Assembly: GCA_950295325.1 (NCBI GenBank)
Contig: OX485807.1
Span: 10,505,001 to 10,569,000, forward strand
Length of the DNA: 64,000 nt
Reading direction: 5' to 3'
Origin: Polytrichum commune
Lineage: Eukaryota > Streptophyta > Polytrichopsida > Polytrichales > Polytrichaceae
Each line of letters begins with the position of its first letter. Within the stretch, counting starts at the first letter, position 1. The position numbers and the translations under genes were made by a program. Shown here piece by piece: positions 8,301-17,917 of this stretch. The notes under the pieces are model-generated. The model saw only the letters and a program-made list of their open reading frames with translations, searched no databases and was not told where the DNA came from.

Positions 8301-10818
8301 TAGGTTTCTCACAAATGACCTAGGCATCCAATGGGGCACTGACTCACGATCAACCATTCTAAGGTGGATGGAACGCGGGATGCGCTCCCTCAGGGATATG
8401 GCTACACCAGACGGCCGAGGCTGGCTGCCCTTCGCCCAAAACCCGAAACTGCACCACAACCGAATTACTGGAGCCCTCTACAACAACATCCTTCACAACA
8501 TTCCTTGGGACAATAACCCCCCTAACAACATCACACCGAGACAATGGGTGGCACCCAAGGAAGCAGATGGATCCATTCACCGAATACTCCACATTACTCG
8601 AGAGGACCCCTTGGAAGCTACTCTCTATCACAAAGACGCCACAGAAAGGATCAAACCAGCAGCACAACAGAACCTCTGCTTTGGAGAAGAACTAGGGGAA
8701 GTCAGAGTGGTTAGCTGCATTGGCGACAAAAGAACGATTCTCGAATTCAACCCAATCACTACAACTGAAGAACATTCACTCTGGCTGTGGGGAGGGGAGT
8801 GGATTAAACATCTAGAGTGGGATCCCAAGGATTGGCAGTGGCGGAGGATCGGGATACTTCCGGACACCAACATCTTGAACTACTCTACAAAACGAGGGTA
8901 CCGCACAACACTCAGACAAAATAATCACCAAATGAAAGTAGATGCAGAAATGGAAGCCGCAGGCTTTAACAGCAAATCAAGAGCAAAATTTTTTAACCGC
9001 ATTTGGCACCCCTACCTGCCAAGGAAGGTGTCAGCGATGCAGTGGTTAATCTTAACGGAAGGCTTGCCAGTCGGAGCATGGCGAGAGCGACTCGGAATGC
9101 CGAATCAATGCCAACTCTGCCCCTTGCATCTTCGCGAAACGCTTCAGCACGCATTTCAGGAGTGTTCGGAAATTGACCGTACCTGGGAGCTATTTCGAGC
9201 CGTTCGACAATCTGCTGGCCTTCCAGCTTCCTACATCACCTGGCAAGACATCAGCCGAGGACTGATGTCCGATCCAAACGGCCCCAGCATGGAAGAAGAT
9301 CTCCGCTGGGACACGGCAGCGGCGGTCACCGTAAATATGAACACACCATGGGACGTGCTAAGGGCGCAGTTACTCTGGTCCATTTGGTGCAGACGAGTGG
9401 AGGTGGCATTTCGAGATGACCAATTTCATTTGGGCGCTGTGCTCTGGCACGCCTGGCGCAATACGATTTATTGCGCAATGGAGGCATACAGGGAACTTTC
9501 TCGACACGCTCGAAATGAAGAAAAGAGACAGGAGCTCATCTCCTGTTTCCAACAAGTGTGGACGCACGCTAATATTTTTGGTCGACTCAGTAACGGCGAC
9601 ATCAAGTGGAACATCACGCCCCTGGCGACCTTTCTCCCAGTCGACCTCGGAGCATGGAATGCCGAACCAATCCTCATCCGACGCCTGTCCCAATCCCCCG
9701 ATCTAGAGGCCGAATTTACTGCCCGCCAGGACTTCGCCCAATTGGTAGAAGACTTCCTACAGGAGGCGGCCAACGAATGGCAACCGGCCGAGAATGACTC
9801 ACCCCCGCACCAGGCGCACGGCCCAGAACTCCCCGAACAAGAGGAGCCATCTTCCCCGATTGACGGCCCAGTCCCACGAACCGGCCTAGAGCCCCCAGCA
9901 AACGCCAATACACACACCACACAACAGAACACGGCCAACACTAACATCCCTCCCAGACGGCAGGTGCTGAGCGAACGGGATGGGCAGGGGACCGCAACAC
10001 TCCTCCCCTCGACCTCGCGCAGACGAGCCCCGGATAAGGAGAACCTCCCCCCCGCACCCCAGCACCCTCAAGCGCAAACAAAGAGCAGGCCTAAACGGAA
10101 GTGCCTTCGCAAATTTAACCACCCCTCACGGACCTTAATCCCTTGCGCTCGGAGGCACATCGAAGGGGAGACGTGTCAAAATAGCAGAAATCGTTCCTCT
10201 TCACCTCGGGAGACCGAGCAGCCGCGGCCTCGCGGAAGACTGGTGAGCCGGCCGAAAGTGAAATGCCTATTTGGCCCACGTGCCAAACAGAGACAGGGGG
10301 TTCGTACACGACACACCATCACTGATACGACAGACGCTGATAAGGATCTCCCCGAATCATCCCTCGGATTGCACCCGGAGCCGCCAGAGATACGGCCCTG
10401 CCTCGCAACTGAGCCTCCACCGACCCCCCCCACCAGACACTTCAATGTCGACCGAGTCACTTTTACGCACCCGCATCCAACCCGGCGAACGCCGTTTGAT
10501 CATTATTGGCCATCCTGCGCTCCGGCTCCGGCCCCGGATTCGTTCTTCTTCGCCCAACGACGGCTGGGTATCTCGGCAGAGGCCCTGGAAAACGCAATCT
10601 CACAGGAGATTGATGATCTCCTTCTAGAAATTGAGACCACCCGCAGGCGGGAACTTCTTGAACAACAGCCAGTCGAACGGCCCCTCTCCAGAGAGGACTG
10701 CCTTCGAATGTTTCAAAACGGAGAACTCCCTACTACGGGCGCCATGGCTGGTGTCTACCGTTGGGCGGCAAGCCTCGACCTCGAGGACGCTCCTACTCAG
10801 CTCAACGCAAGCGAATGA
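5311..10818 (+). CDS. LINE ORF2: APE endonuclease, reverse transcriptase, zinc finger and long C-terminal tail (1835 aa)
   Basis: This is the enzyme for target-primed reverse transcription. The endonuclease occupies about 5-260: N12 (TQNTRSL), E47 (LLQETKI), D159/N161 (GDFNN), D255/H256 (SDH). The reverse transcriptase occupies about 480-800, with FRPISLLNTLYKI, LLDFEKAYDRVNW, VRQGCPLAPYLF and the catalytic FADD at 724-727. A zf-RVT finger is at C1267-x2-C1270-x9-H1280-x4-C1285. The frame then runs about 550 residues further, of which roughly the last 360 are Pro/Arg/Gln-rich with basic clusters (RPKRKCLRKF, RPKVKCLFG) and a short acidic helical end. Plant L1 ORF2 proteins are typically near 1300 aa, so this tail is unusual. 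I see no RNase H motif. All catalytic motifs are present. Confidence 0.93.
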   Translation: MNGGPITIATQNTRSLGQGFAGRRKRKEIKSFFRQTTPTTDILLLQETKIPEAVCIKQARFIEFKGGSSLWNESAFSAQTGKFKGGTGIILAASVASIVTHHGILYPGRAQFVILNISPSLQLGIMNVYGFSHTGARAMMWQHLAQAPLPEATWVLAGDFNNIESVADKQGGSTRTSISNRELEAWNKLLLRLRVKDAHNLGNFHRKSAKLFTWTNFHTDDTRIQTRIDRIYIVETLENIGGETEILPTIPDISDHAGVILHTHRTTKRKHQQPPFNKGLLLNPESKAALLHTWKAVMDSNLETWNKKMVAANQAIRAKSEELTKAQKKKWKEAYLSQFEDISKAEEELQRNWNSQEARDKLSDAQAVLHEVRQQKFQYQESAILSKWARVGDRCTKEFFEFHEGHRKPISISQLRGEGDRLITTQADLETHILTFYEQLYTRDDNVEVDEAAREECFRTLQPTVTEEHNQELLRPLTLEEVTTAMKQLPAGKAPGVDAIPAEFYQAMWEDIDTDIFSFVSESIQDAHIEAELNVSKIALLPKSEDRSRVQNFRPISLLNTLYKIVAKVYANRMKPLLHNWILPSQTGFVPNRCILDNIFLAFEAIEWTLENKQELSMLLLDFEKAYDRVNWTFLKHTMARMGFHDTWIQQVMSLNQNAAAAVIVNGEQSRTFNLQRSVRQGCPLAPYLFLLTVDVLGQMLQHPLHSVKGLQLPDKSSITNQMFADDTLLFLDGTPDNLDRALTVINKFGAASGAKLNLHKSVGLWLAHRERPWTWGEEAGLKWLHTGEVTRYLGYPFGLQIPQKEKDGKMLGQIRKHLLKWSAHPLSLAGRIMISNQVILSSIWYLASCTDFTGKALKTAKATVRNYIWFGKRESCARAKVKWDTAVLPIVRGGVKILDPQWQASALLVKQLIRGLSSGYEPWKILVRYRVSQTRQSRRGRWPAHPNWMMNARNLVKQGSPLWQGIMKAWNTIQSGLEQQDPSSWAEIIRQPLFGNRFLTNDLGIQWGTDSRSTILRWMERGMRSLRDMATPDGRGWLPFAQNPKLHHNRITGALYNNILHNIPWDNNPPNNITPRQWVAPKEADGSIHRILHITREDPLEATLYHKDATERIKPAAQQNLCFGEELGEVRVVSCIGDKRTILEFNPITTTEEHSLWLWGGEWIKHLEWDPKDWQWRRIGILPDTNILNYSTKRGYRTTLRQNNHQMKVDAEMEAAGFNSKSRAKFFNRIWHPYLPRKVSAMQWLILTEGLPVGAWRERLGMPNQCQLCPLHLRETLQHAFQECSEIDRTWELFRAVRQSAGLPASYITWQDISRGLMSDPNGPSMEEDLRWDTAAAVTVNMNTPWDVLRAQLLWSIWCRRVEVAFRDDQFHLGAVLWHAWRNTIYCAMEAYRELSRHARNEEKRQELISCFQQVWTHANIFGRLSNGDIKWNITPLATFLPVDLGAWNAEPILIRRLSQSPDLEAEFTARQDFAQLVEDFLQEAANEWQPAENDSPPHQAHGPELPEQEEPSSPIDGPVPRTGLEPPANANTHTTQQNTANTNIPPRRQVLSERDGQGTATLLPSTSRRRAPDKENLPPAPQHPQAQTKSRPKRKCLRKFNHPSRTLIPCARRHIEGETCQNSRNRSSSPRETEQPRPRGRLVSRPKVKCLFGPRAKQRQGVRTRHTITDTTDADKDLPESSLGLHPEPPEIRPCLATEPPPTPPTRHFNVDRVTFTHPHPTRRTPFDHYWPSCAPAPAPDSFFFAQRRLGISAEALENAISQEIDDLLLEIETTRRRELLEQQPVERPLSREDCLRMFQNGELPTTGAMAGVYRWAASLDLEDAPTQLNASE

Positions 10819-11024
10819 GTCGCCTCTGCGTGTGGCATCGCCCTCCCCGGGCCTCCCACGGGGGCCCTCCCCTGTCCCTCGTTGTGTACACCTGGCATGC
10901 TGGCCTTTTCTCCCGCCCGTTCTTTGCGGGTTTGTTTTGTGCTTTGGGGTTTTTACCCCCCCCCCCCCCTCTTTTGGGGCTTGTACTCGGTTTTTTCATT
11001 TAATTACCTCGGTGAGGTTTTCAC
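10819..11024 (+). other. LINE 3' untranslated end without poly(A)
   Basis: This stretch contains a run of 14 C (10956-10969), a T-rich patch, and a short hairpin ACCTC-GGT-GAGGT near the terminus. It ends TTTTCAC directly at the target duplication. Lack of a poly(A) or simple-repeat tail implies that the reverse transcriptase recognises 3' RNA structure, as in several site-specific LINEs; that part is inference. Confidence 0.6.
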
Positions 11025-11040
11025 GGTAGCGCGTCTGACT
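11025..11040 (+). repeat. 16-bp target-site duplication, right copy
   Basis: Exact repeat of 3035-3050, contiguous with the 3' half of the tRNA-Trp gene. Confidence 0.95.
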
Positions 11041-11080
11041 CCAGATCAGAAGGTTGCGTGTTCGATTCACGTCGGGTTCA
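11041..11080 (+). tRNA. tRNA-Trp(CCA), 3' half
   Basis: The sequence begins with the CCA anticodon and contains the 3' anticodon stem (TCAGA, pairing with TCTGA), variable loop, T arm with the B box GTTCGATTC, and the acceptor 3' strand ending in the discriminator base A. Together with the left half it completes a canonical cloverleaf. The B box without its A box is not expected to initiate normal tRNA transcription. Confidence 0.93.
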
Positions 11081-11105
11081 AATTTCCGAATTCACCCAGG
11101 ACAGC

Positions 11106-11118
11106 TTTTTCCTTTTTT
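11106..11118 (+). terminator. RNA polymerase III terminator of the tRNA-Trp gene
   Basis: A T5 run (11106-11110) and a T6 run (11113-11118) lie 25 bp beyond the tRNA 3' end, the expected signal for an originally functional pol III gene. Confidence 0.7.
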
Positions 11119-11119
11119 G

Positions 11120-11305
11120 GACTGGACAGGGACCGGTCGAGAAAGAGGAATCGGGAAAATTACCATCAATTTAGAGGAATCTAGAGAATATATCTCAAAT
11201 TAATAAAGAAAAACTGGAAGATGTCGTCTATCAACATGTAACCAATTGGACTTGGAAACACTAGGATCTTGACCACTTATGCCCAAAAATATCCCTGGAC
11301 AATGT
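11120..11305 (+). repeat. Dispersed AACCGGTT-family repeat, copy 1
   Basis: About 190 bp with landmarks shared with 55045-55250 (same strand) and, inverted, with 17462-17690 and 50440-50660: the block ATCAACATGTAACC and the end TTATGCCCAAAAAT. This copy has lost most of the palindromic AACCGGTT motifs by mutation. No ORF or RNA polymerase III box is recognised. Confidence 0.65.
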
Positions 11306-11356
11306 CATTATTGACATGTTTGTGTGGGTTGAAAATTAGAACAGAGGAATGTATAT

Positions 11357-11396
11357 GGAAGGAAGGAAGGAAGGAAGGAAGGAAGGAAGGAAGGAA
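11357..11396 (+). repeat. (GGAA)n microsatellite, about 10 units
   Basis: An uninterrupted GGAA tandem array of about 40 bp, likely length-polymorphic. Confidence 0.95.
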
Positions 11397-11912
11397 AGGG
11401 AAAAAATATACAAATGAAGACATGTGGAAAACGAGTCTTAATGCATTTTGTTACATTATCAACAATCAAAATTAGTTGGAAAGGTGTGTGACCTAAGGAT
11501 ATGATGTATTTTATTATTTATACTTATCATTTTGATATTACTAGAAGGAAAATATAATGAATTAAATGAATAATATTGGGGTTTAACTAATATAAAGTCC
11601 TATATAACGTATCCAATTTAGGGTTTTTTTTTGGATATAATATACCATGTGGGATAAACTATAGCCTTAATTCGAAGTGGACTCTACTACCTTACCTCGA
11701 AGGTTTGGAAAAATATGCTCACTAAATATTCGCACACTCCTGAGAGCACAATTATATATGTTGAGCAAGTCCCTCAAGCTGATTAAAGGAAGAATTCTTC
11801 ACTCTCTTTCTCATATGGGAGATGACCCCATCATTCTTTGAGCACATCATGAATCCAAAATTTTAGCCCCTTTTAGCTGGATACCAGCCAAGGTATACTT
11901 AAAAACGTACTA

Positions 11913-12276
11913 AGGTAAGTGCGCCAATGACCGCACGATCAATCTTCAAGTCCTTGTAAGTACAAATTTATAAGCTTAAATTGTTTCAAATTTTGAAGGA
12001 TTGTTAATTGTGAAGTGAGGATTCTCTTACAAAAAAATAAAAATGAAAGATATTTTGATTTGTGAAAGCTATTACAAAATGAATCCAAACATACACAAGT
12101 GGATCTCAAGAGCTTAGTGAGAACCCTTCACCGCACAGTGTGCGGTACCTGTACATTCACGTTCTCTCCGAAATTCCCTAAACGTTCCCGAAGTTCCCGC
12201 GAGAGTTCTCAAGATTGAAAACTGTGCGGTGGCTGTGCGGTCCATGGGCCGCGTTCGGTCAATGGCACACTTACCC
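11913..12276. mobile_element. MITE-like inverted-repeat element flanked by TA (364 bp)
   Basis: The left end is AGGTAAGTGCGCCAATGACC. The right end is its imperfect inverse (GGTCAATGGCACACTTACC, about 12257-12275). TA dinucleotides flank both sides (11911-11912, 12277-12278), as for Tc1/mariner-related MITEs. The interior carries repeated GTGCGG motifs in both orientations. It has no coding capacity. Confidence 0.6.
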
Positions 12277-15200
12277 TACCAGAAAAAAATCTAATTGTAA
12301 ATGCTGCAATTGTTAAAAAGGATCATGACGTGTTTTCAATTGTTCGGGAAGGGTTAATTGAGTGCAAATAATGTTGATTTCTTAGTGCATGCCTCTCTAG
12401 GTGTTGTTTAATCAGGTACTTACAAGGTGCTATCTCATGCATGAGGTGAGCACTAGAAGCTCTTCATTCATGCTTGTTTGTATACTAAGAAGGTTGCATG
12501 GAATCTATTCGTAGGTTTGCTTCAGAATAATTGACATGAATTGAATTGGAGATGTAACGTAGACTCGTAACATTACTCAGCTCCTTGGTCACGTTTTGTG
12601 GGACCATGTATCGGACGAGCATAATTTTCTTTTGATTCTTAGGATTCCCCATTTATTGGGAACAATCAGGTTATGTACTGTAGAGTTTTTAATAATCAAC
12701 TCCATATGATCAATTTTTTTGGATCACAACCTCTTTTTTTGGAAAGAGACCATCATCTAGTTGCTTAGTTTTGATATGTTGTAGCAACTCCTAATGTTAT
12801 CACTAGTATATGTTCCATGTACAAACAAAAAGTTCCCAAGGGAGGGGGGAAAGTCAATGTAGACAATACAATACTACTTAGATGACCAAAATACTACTTA
12901 TTGAGATTTTGACTTACAAAGTATACATATGGGGTGGGTATTGTTCCAACTAATGTTTAGAAAAATAAATACGAAAATACGAAAATATGAAATTTTGGGG
13001 AGAGGTAAGTGAACCTAAATGTGCCCTCAAGTTCCTCACAAGAGAACTCTATTTCATCCAAACATTATTTATACCCCCCCAAAATATTCATATGTGTTCA
13101 TCCAAGAAGCAATTATTGTCATACTCCCAGTGGCTTTGCCAATCAAAACCCACGTTTATCAACCTATATACAAGGAATGCCTAAATTTGTTTCCAATCAA
13201 TGATATTTTGTAAAGATGACTGAGGCAATCTACTAAGGATGTTTGATAATTCCCTTATACATAAACTTGGGTCTATAGTGCATGCAAGAAGAAATAGTAC
13301 TAATGCACGCTCCACTTATGTCAATTACAATGCATAACTAGACAAAATTCTTCAATAAGCTAATTTTGGGCGATGTCAATTTCAAGGAAATTAAAACTTG
13401 AAAGATTTGCGTTCTTGGCCTAGGGTGGCAACTCAAACAAATAATTACAGGGGGCTAGTCCAAAAATTTCACAAAGGCATAGATTATGTACACATAATCG
13501 TACATATAATCTAGATCATGTTTCAAATAATCTAGATTATGATTCAAATTATCTAAACTATGCTTCACATAATTTGGATTCAAGAGTTTAAGAAGAGAAG
13601 TGGAGAGAAGCCACCGAGAGAAGTTGGGAAGAGATTTAGGGTTAGGGCTTACAAGCCAAAATAATCTAGATTATCTTCAAATTTTTGTAGATTATATTAA
13701 TTATAATTAGGTATGATGGAGACCAGATTATGGATGAGCTCCCATGTCCAAGAGAACGTCCACATTATTTTCATATGATTCATGTATCATATATAATACA
13801 TAGACATGTTCAAATCAAAAAATATTACATATTATGGACGGTCACAATGTGCACTACATCACTCCATTCTAAATTCTGTAAAATTGTTCTTTGGTATGAA
13901 TATACAAGGACAATGTGGATGGATCATCTATTACAAATTATTTTGCACTAGTTGCCACCCCGGGGTACTTGGCCTTCTTATCTTCCATGTTATGAGATAA
14001 GACAAGGCAGATTCAACTTGTATTAACCTGAATCCCCTAAAGTAGCAACTTTGTAACTTAAAGCTCTTCAAATATCACATTTCAATAGTTAAAAGCATTC
14101 CCTCTGACCTCCTTGTTATCATTGTGCAAAGCTCCTAGATTTGTCTGAAGAAGCAAGGGAGGGGGGTTGATTATGAATGTATGATATAGTATAGCAGTTT
14201 TATTCATTATGTTTTTCATTACTTAATATTTAATTATATAGATTTAACATCAGAATTATGAATGTGTTTTTTGTTTTTCACCATATTGTAATGACATAAA
14301 ATTCAAGTCATCATTGAGGGTTCACATATTTCTCATGAAATTTAAGTTTATAAAAAGTATTTTGATGGATCCGCCCATAGGATTGAAGCCACCAAAAAGA
14401 TCATATTTTGAAAATATTTACTTAAACACGAGTTAAAGTATGTCAAGTATGTGTGTTCATGATGTGCTTGAACAACCACATGAGGTTTTAGGTACGCTCT
14501 TAACCCCTAGTATCCTCTGTGACCATAATGTGGTTGTGAGCAATTCGCTTTGACCCCTTTGACACTAGTCCAGATGGTTTCCTGATTGTTCAACTACTCC
14601 TCTTGTTCATATCCAAGTCTGCTATGTTATGTCATGTGGATAGTTTTGATTCAACATATTTTAGCTAGTTTTGGAATAATTCAAACATGGGAGTATGCTC
14701 CCAACTGGTTTACGATGAAGCCGGTCCACACACCAAAACTTGACATTTGTCACCTCTGCGGTTTAGGGGCAAGGTAGTCTAAACATGTTTTTTGTTGATC
14801 CCTATGTGCAAATGATTCCCAATTGATCTAGAAATTTTCATGACACTCAAATGCAACATATCCTAAACATCTACCGTTGGAATTTCTAGGTGGACATGTC
14901 TTGGTGGGTGTAAATCCATGTGGAAGGTGCACAGTTGCGGGCCGTTGCCTCAAATTGCAAAGCTTCCTAAAAAATCACAATATAATGGTTTCAAGATTTG
15001 TGAGGTGATTTGAGTAGGTCCCATCTTTTAGCCGAGGGCAACATTTTTTCATTTGGAGATGATTTGAGTGAAGGTTTGATAAAAAAACCCAACCCTACTT
15101 TAATCCCTAAATTGCTGCCCCTCAAGACCACTATTCAAATTCCTAATATAATCTCCCAGTAATAAAACTTCAATGTCTAAAATTTGGACTGTGAGTAGTC

Positions 15201-15689
15201 ACCTCTAACTTGCAAACATCTAAGTAGTTGGATTTGTCAAAACAACTTTAGATCTTCAACTACGGTTACTAAAATTGAGGTCACATTTTCTTAGCAAATT
15301 TGAGGGAAATAAGATGTGGGAAGTTAGGGGTTAATAGGGTGCTCAAGCACTGGTTCAATTGTTTAATCCCCCTTTCCATCCTTCCGCATCTCTCAATCCT
15401 TACCATTTCAAAATTTTGACAGGCTAATACAATCCTAACATTTGACAAATCTTGTTTGGAGGCTAATCTCTTTTTGGTGAACTTTCTTGAGTAATTCAGC
15501 CTTGCCATATACCACTCAAATATGAGTGACCCATTATGAAGAGTCCACATGCCTTTTGAGGCAAAGCTAAACAAACATGCTTATTGACAAGGCATATGCT
15601 CACACATTATATGATGTACCCCTTCCTAGTTTCTCTAGACCTATTCAAATTGAAGTCATGTAAGGCAAGGGAAGCACTTAGTAGAAATT
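12277..15689. other. AT-rich intergenic DNA
   Basis: No supported gene. At 13490-13690 there are several near-palindromic ATAATCTAGATTAT-type motifs. The rest is low-complexity AT-rich sequence with short random frames. Confidence 0.4.
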
Positions 15690-15840
15690 CACTACAAGGA
15701 TCACGGATCATTGCCACTTTTCTTGGGTCATTATGAAGTAAATGCTAATCCTAAATCTATTAGTGCAATAGATTTGGATATCCAAATTTTACCTTGTAGT
15801 GGCACAAAACTAGTGGCAATGACCCGTGGTCCTTGTGGTG
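15690..15840. repeat. Small CACTA-like inverted-repeat element (about 150 bp)
   Basis: The left end CACTACAAGGATCACGG (15690-15706) is mirrored by the right end CCGTGGTCCTTGTGGTG (15824-15840) with a few mismatches, about 30 bp in total including TCATTGCCACT. CACTA ends suggest a CACTA-derived MITE. The 3-bp flanks (ATT and TTT) do not match perfectly, so the family is uncertain. Confidence 0.45.
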
Positions 15841-17461
15841 TTTTGTAGATGTGGCATAGGGTGATCCCATGGGGTGCACGTCTCATTAAAAACCAAGAAC
15901 TACGTGCGTTTGCAACATCCTCTAAAAACCCCCTGTATACAATTTTTTTTTGGTTGTAAAATCAAGTAATACATGTACAGTTGCAATGATAAAATACAAG
16001 TGACAATATGTGTCCGTAAAAAAAAACATATTCATATATAGTCATTAACATAAGCATACAAATATACTTTTGGGTAATAACGAACCCCTATTATATGTAT
16101 AATGTAAAGCCCTAGCATTCATTCATAAAGTCATTAAAGCTTTTTTCATCTCCCAGATGTAACTTATAAGCATCTCAGTCTATAATATATGTCATAGAAG
16201 AGAATGCAGTCATTGTTTCCTAATCTACCATCAAATGATCTATAAGATCATAAGTTCATTTATTGTTGGTTCCTTTTTGATAAACCAATCTCCATGTTTG
16301 ATGGACGGTCCATCTAGTCAATTGGATCCCTATTCTCCACCCAATGATCACCAAATTTTCTATGCATCCTATAAACCTTCCCAACTAATCAAACCTTAAT
16401 TGGAGCTATTTTTTTGGTGTACCACTTATTTGATAATTCTATCTTCAGGTGTGCTCAAAAAACACACTTCACAATCACAACCAAGATTTAACATAGTATC
16501 ATGATTTGCGGCGATAAGGAATTTAGGCTTTGTATATTATATGCCAACCTTAATTTGAGTCAATCAATCTCTAGATAAATTTGGACTACCATTCAATTGA
16601 CTAACAAGTGTACTTATGAAAATTCTAGGCTCCCCTACCTCTACATAAGCCACAATGGATTGAGAAGGCATTTCAACATTTTCATACTCATCAATTAGCA
16701 TATTTAAGGCATGTCAAAGCTCACTTTGCAACTCCACATCTTCATGTAAATCATTTTCAACTCTTGACTGCATGTTTGAAATGTCCTATCCCATACGAAG
16801 ATTTTCCTTGTCATCACTTGGTGCTATGGAATCATCAATCAATGTAGGATCATAATCACACTCCTCATTCTCCTCCATATTTCCAAATAAACGAGCCTCA
16901 AACAAGTGACCCTACCATACAAACACAAATGTTGTCTATTTTCTAGAAATTCTCTATACATGTACATGATTGCATTTATAATTTGTGTAACATATGTATA
17001 CTTGATATTAAAAAATTCAAAATAAATACCCCTTATGTGCACTCACGTATACTCGTGTGTGTTAAGAAAGGTGCACCCCCGGGATGCTGATGCCTTTGGA
17101 AAATGTGTCAAAGCAACTAACCCTGCCTTTTTGAGTTGATGAACATGACATCTTGCATCATATTTAGCTAAAGAACATCCCTAACTTGCCCATACTATAT
17201 GATTGCTTACCTACAAATCACGAATGCTTAAGGATAAGTTAAATAATGTTTCATTGGCAATCAACCACGATAAATCGCTTGATTTGACATTGGGAGTTTA
17301 TACGATCCAAACCAGTTCTAGTACCAACCAACTGTGCAAAGCATTCAAGCCAGAGGAGCCAATGCTACTGATAAAAGCTGGATAAGCAAGTGCGTAGAGA
17401 CATAGAATCAACAATCAATCCATGTTTCTACACAGTTATATGTCAAAATGATAATGTGCAT
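15841..17461. other. AT-rich intergenic DNA
   Basis: Nothing recognisable on either strand beyond simple AT-rich sequence. Confidence 0.4.
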
Positions 17462-17690
17462 CAGTGCCCGGGAAGTTTTTGGGCAAAGTCGGTCAAGATC
17501 CTCGTGATTCTAAATCCAGCCGGTTACATGTTTACGTCTTCCAGTTTTGCTTCATTCATTTGAGGCATATTCTATAGATTCCTCTAAAATGATCGGTAAT
17601 TCTCCTGAAGTCTCGAAGATCAACCGGTTCTTTCTCAAACTCAACCGGTTCATCTGTAACTAACCGCCAGTTCTCCCTGAGCCCTGATGC
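17462..17690 (-). repeat. Dispersed AACCGGTT-family repeat, copy 2
   Basis: Closely parallels 50440-50660: CCTCTAAAATGATCGGTAAT is shared, followed by two AACCGGTT-type motifs separated by TTCTCAAACTC, then AACTAACYGCC. Its inverse matches 55045-55250. It lies immediately 3' of the minus-strand AP2-like gene. Confidence 0.7.
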
Positions 17691-17722
17691 ACATTGAAGC
17701 TCAAGACCTAATATAATGTGAC

Positions 17723-17917
17723 TCAACCTGGAAGGCAGCCAAATTTATCCAATGCGGCATGAAGGGCCGGTGAGAGAGTAAGGTCGGCAGCCGCACCAAT
17801 TTTTTGTATTCTTAAGATGCAGTTCCTTGCTTCTTGCACCTCGTCAGGATGGTTGGACCGTGTGATGTCTATTGAGGAGCATTCTGTCGAGGTTGAGCAT
17901 GAGTTCAGGACCACAGT
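17723..17917 (-). CDS. Candidate 3' exon of the AP2-like gene
   Basis: Directly after the TAG ending the main frame, the same frame stays open for about 64 codons (VVLNSCSTSTECSSIDI...KFGCLPG, then stop). The sequence before it on the minus strand (AACAAGGGTAG/ACTGTGG) could be a 3' splice site, so the TAG may lie inside an intron. The alternatives are a recent nonsense mutation or chance. It is not recognised as a domain. Confidence 0.35.
   Translation of the reverse strand, partial: TVVLNSCSTSTECSSIDITRSNHPDEVQEARNCILRIQKIGAAADLTLSPALHAALDKFGCLPG

Larger units (their letters stand above)
3051..11024 (+). mobile_element. Full-length L1-like LINE inserted in a tRNA-Trp gene
   Basis: A two-ORF non-LTR retrotransposon of about 7.97 kb is bounded by an exact 16-bp target duplication. 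It has an 89-bp 5' leader, ORF1 (DUF4283-like region plus CCHC knuckle), ORF2 (endonuclease, reverse transcriptase, CCHC finger, long tail) and a 206-bp 3' end. Both ORFs are open and the duplication is perfect, indicating a young copy. There is no poly(A) tail: the element ends in a small stem-loop (ACCTC-GGT-GAGGT) followed by TTTCAC. The element is visibly richer in G+C than its flanks. The bottom-strand nick (GCTACC/ATTGCG) is unlike the T-rich/A site of ordinary L1 endonucleases. It lies in the same orientation as the tRNA. Confidence 0.93.
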
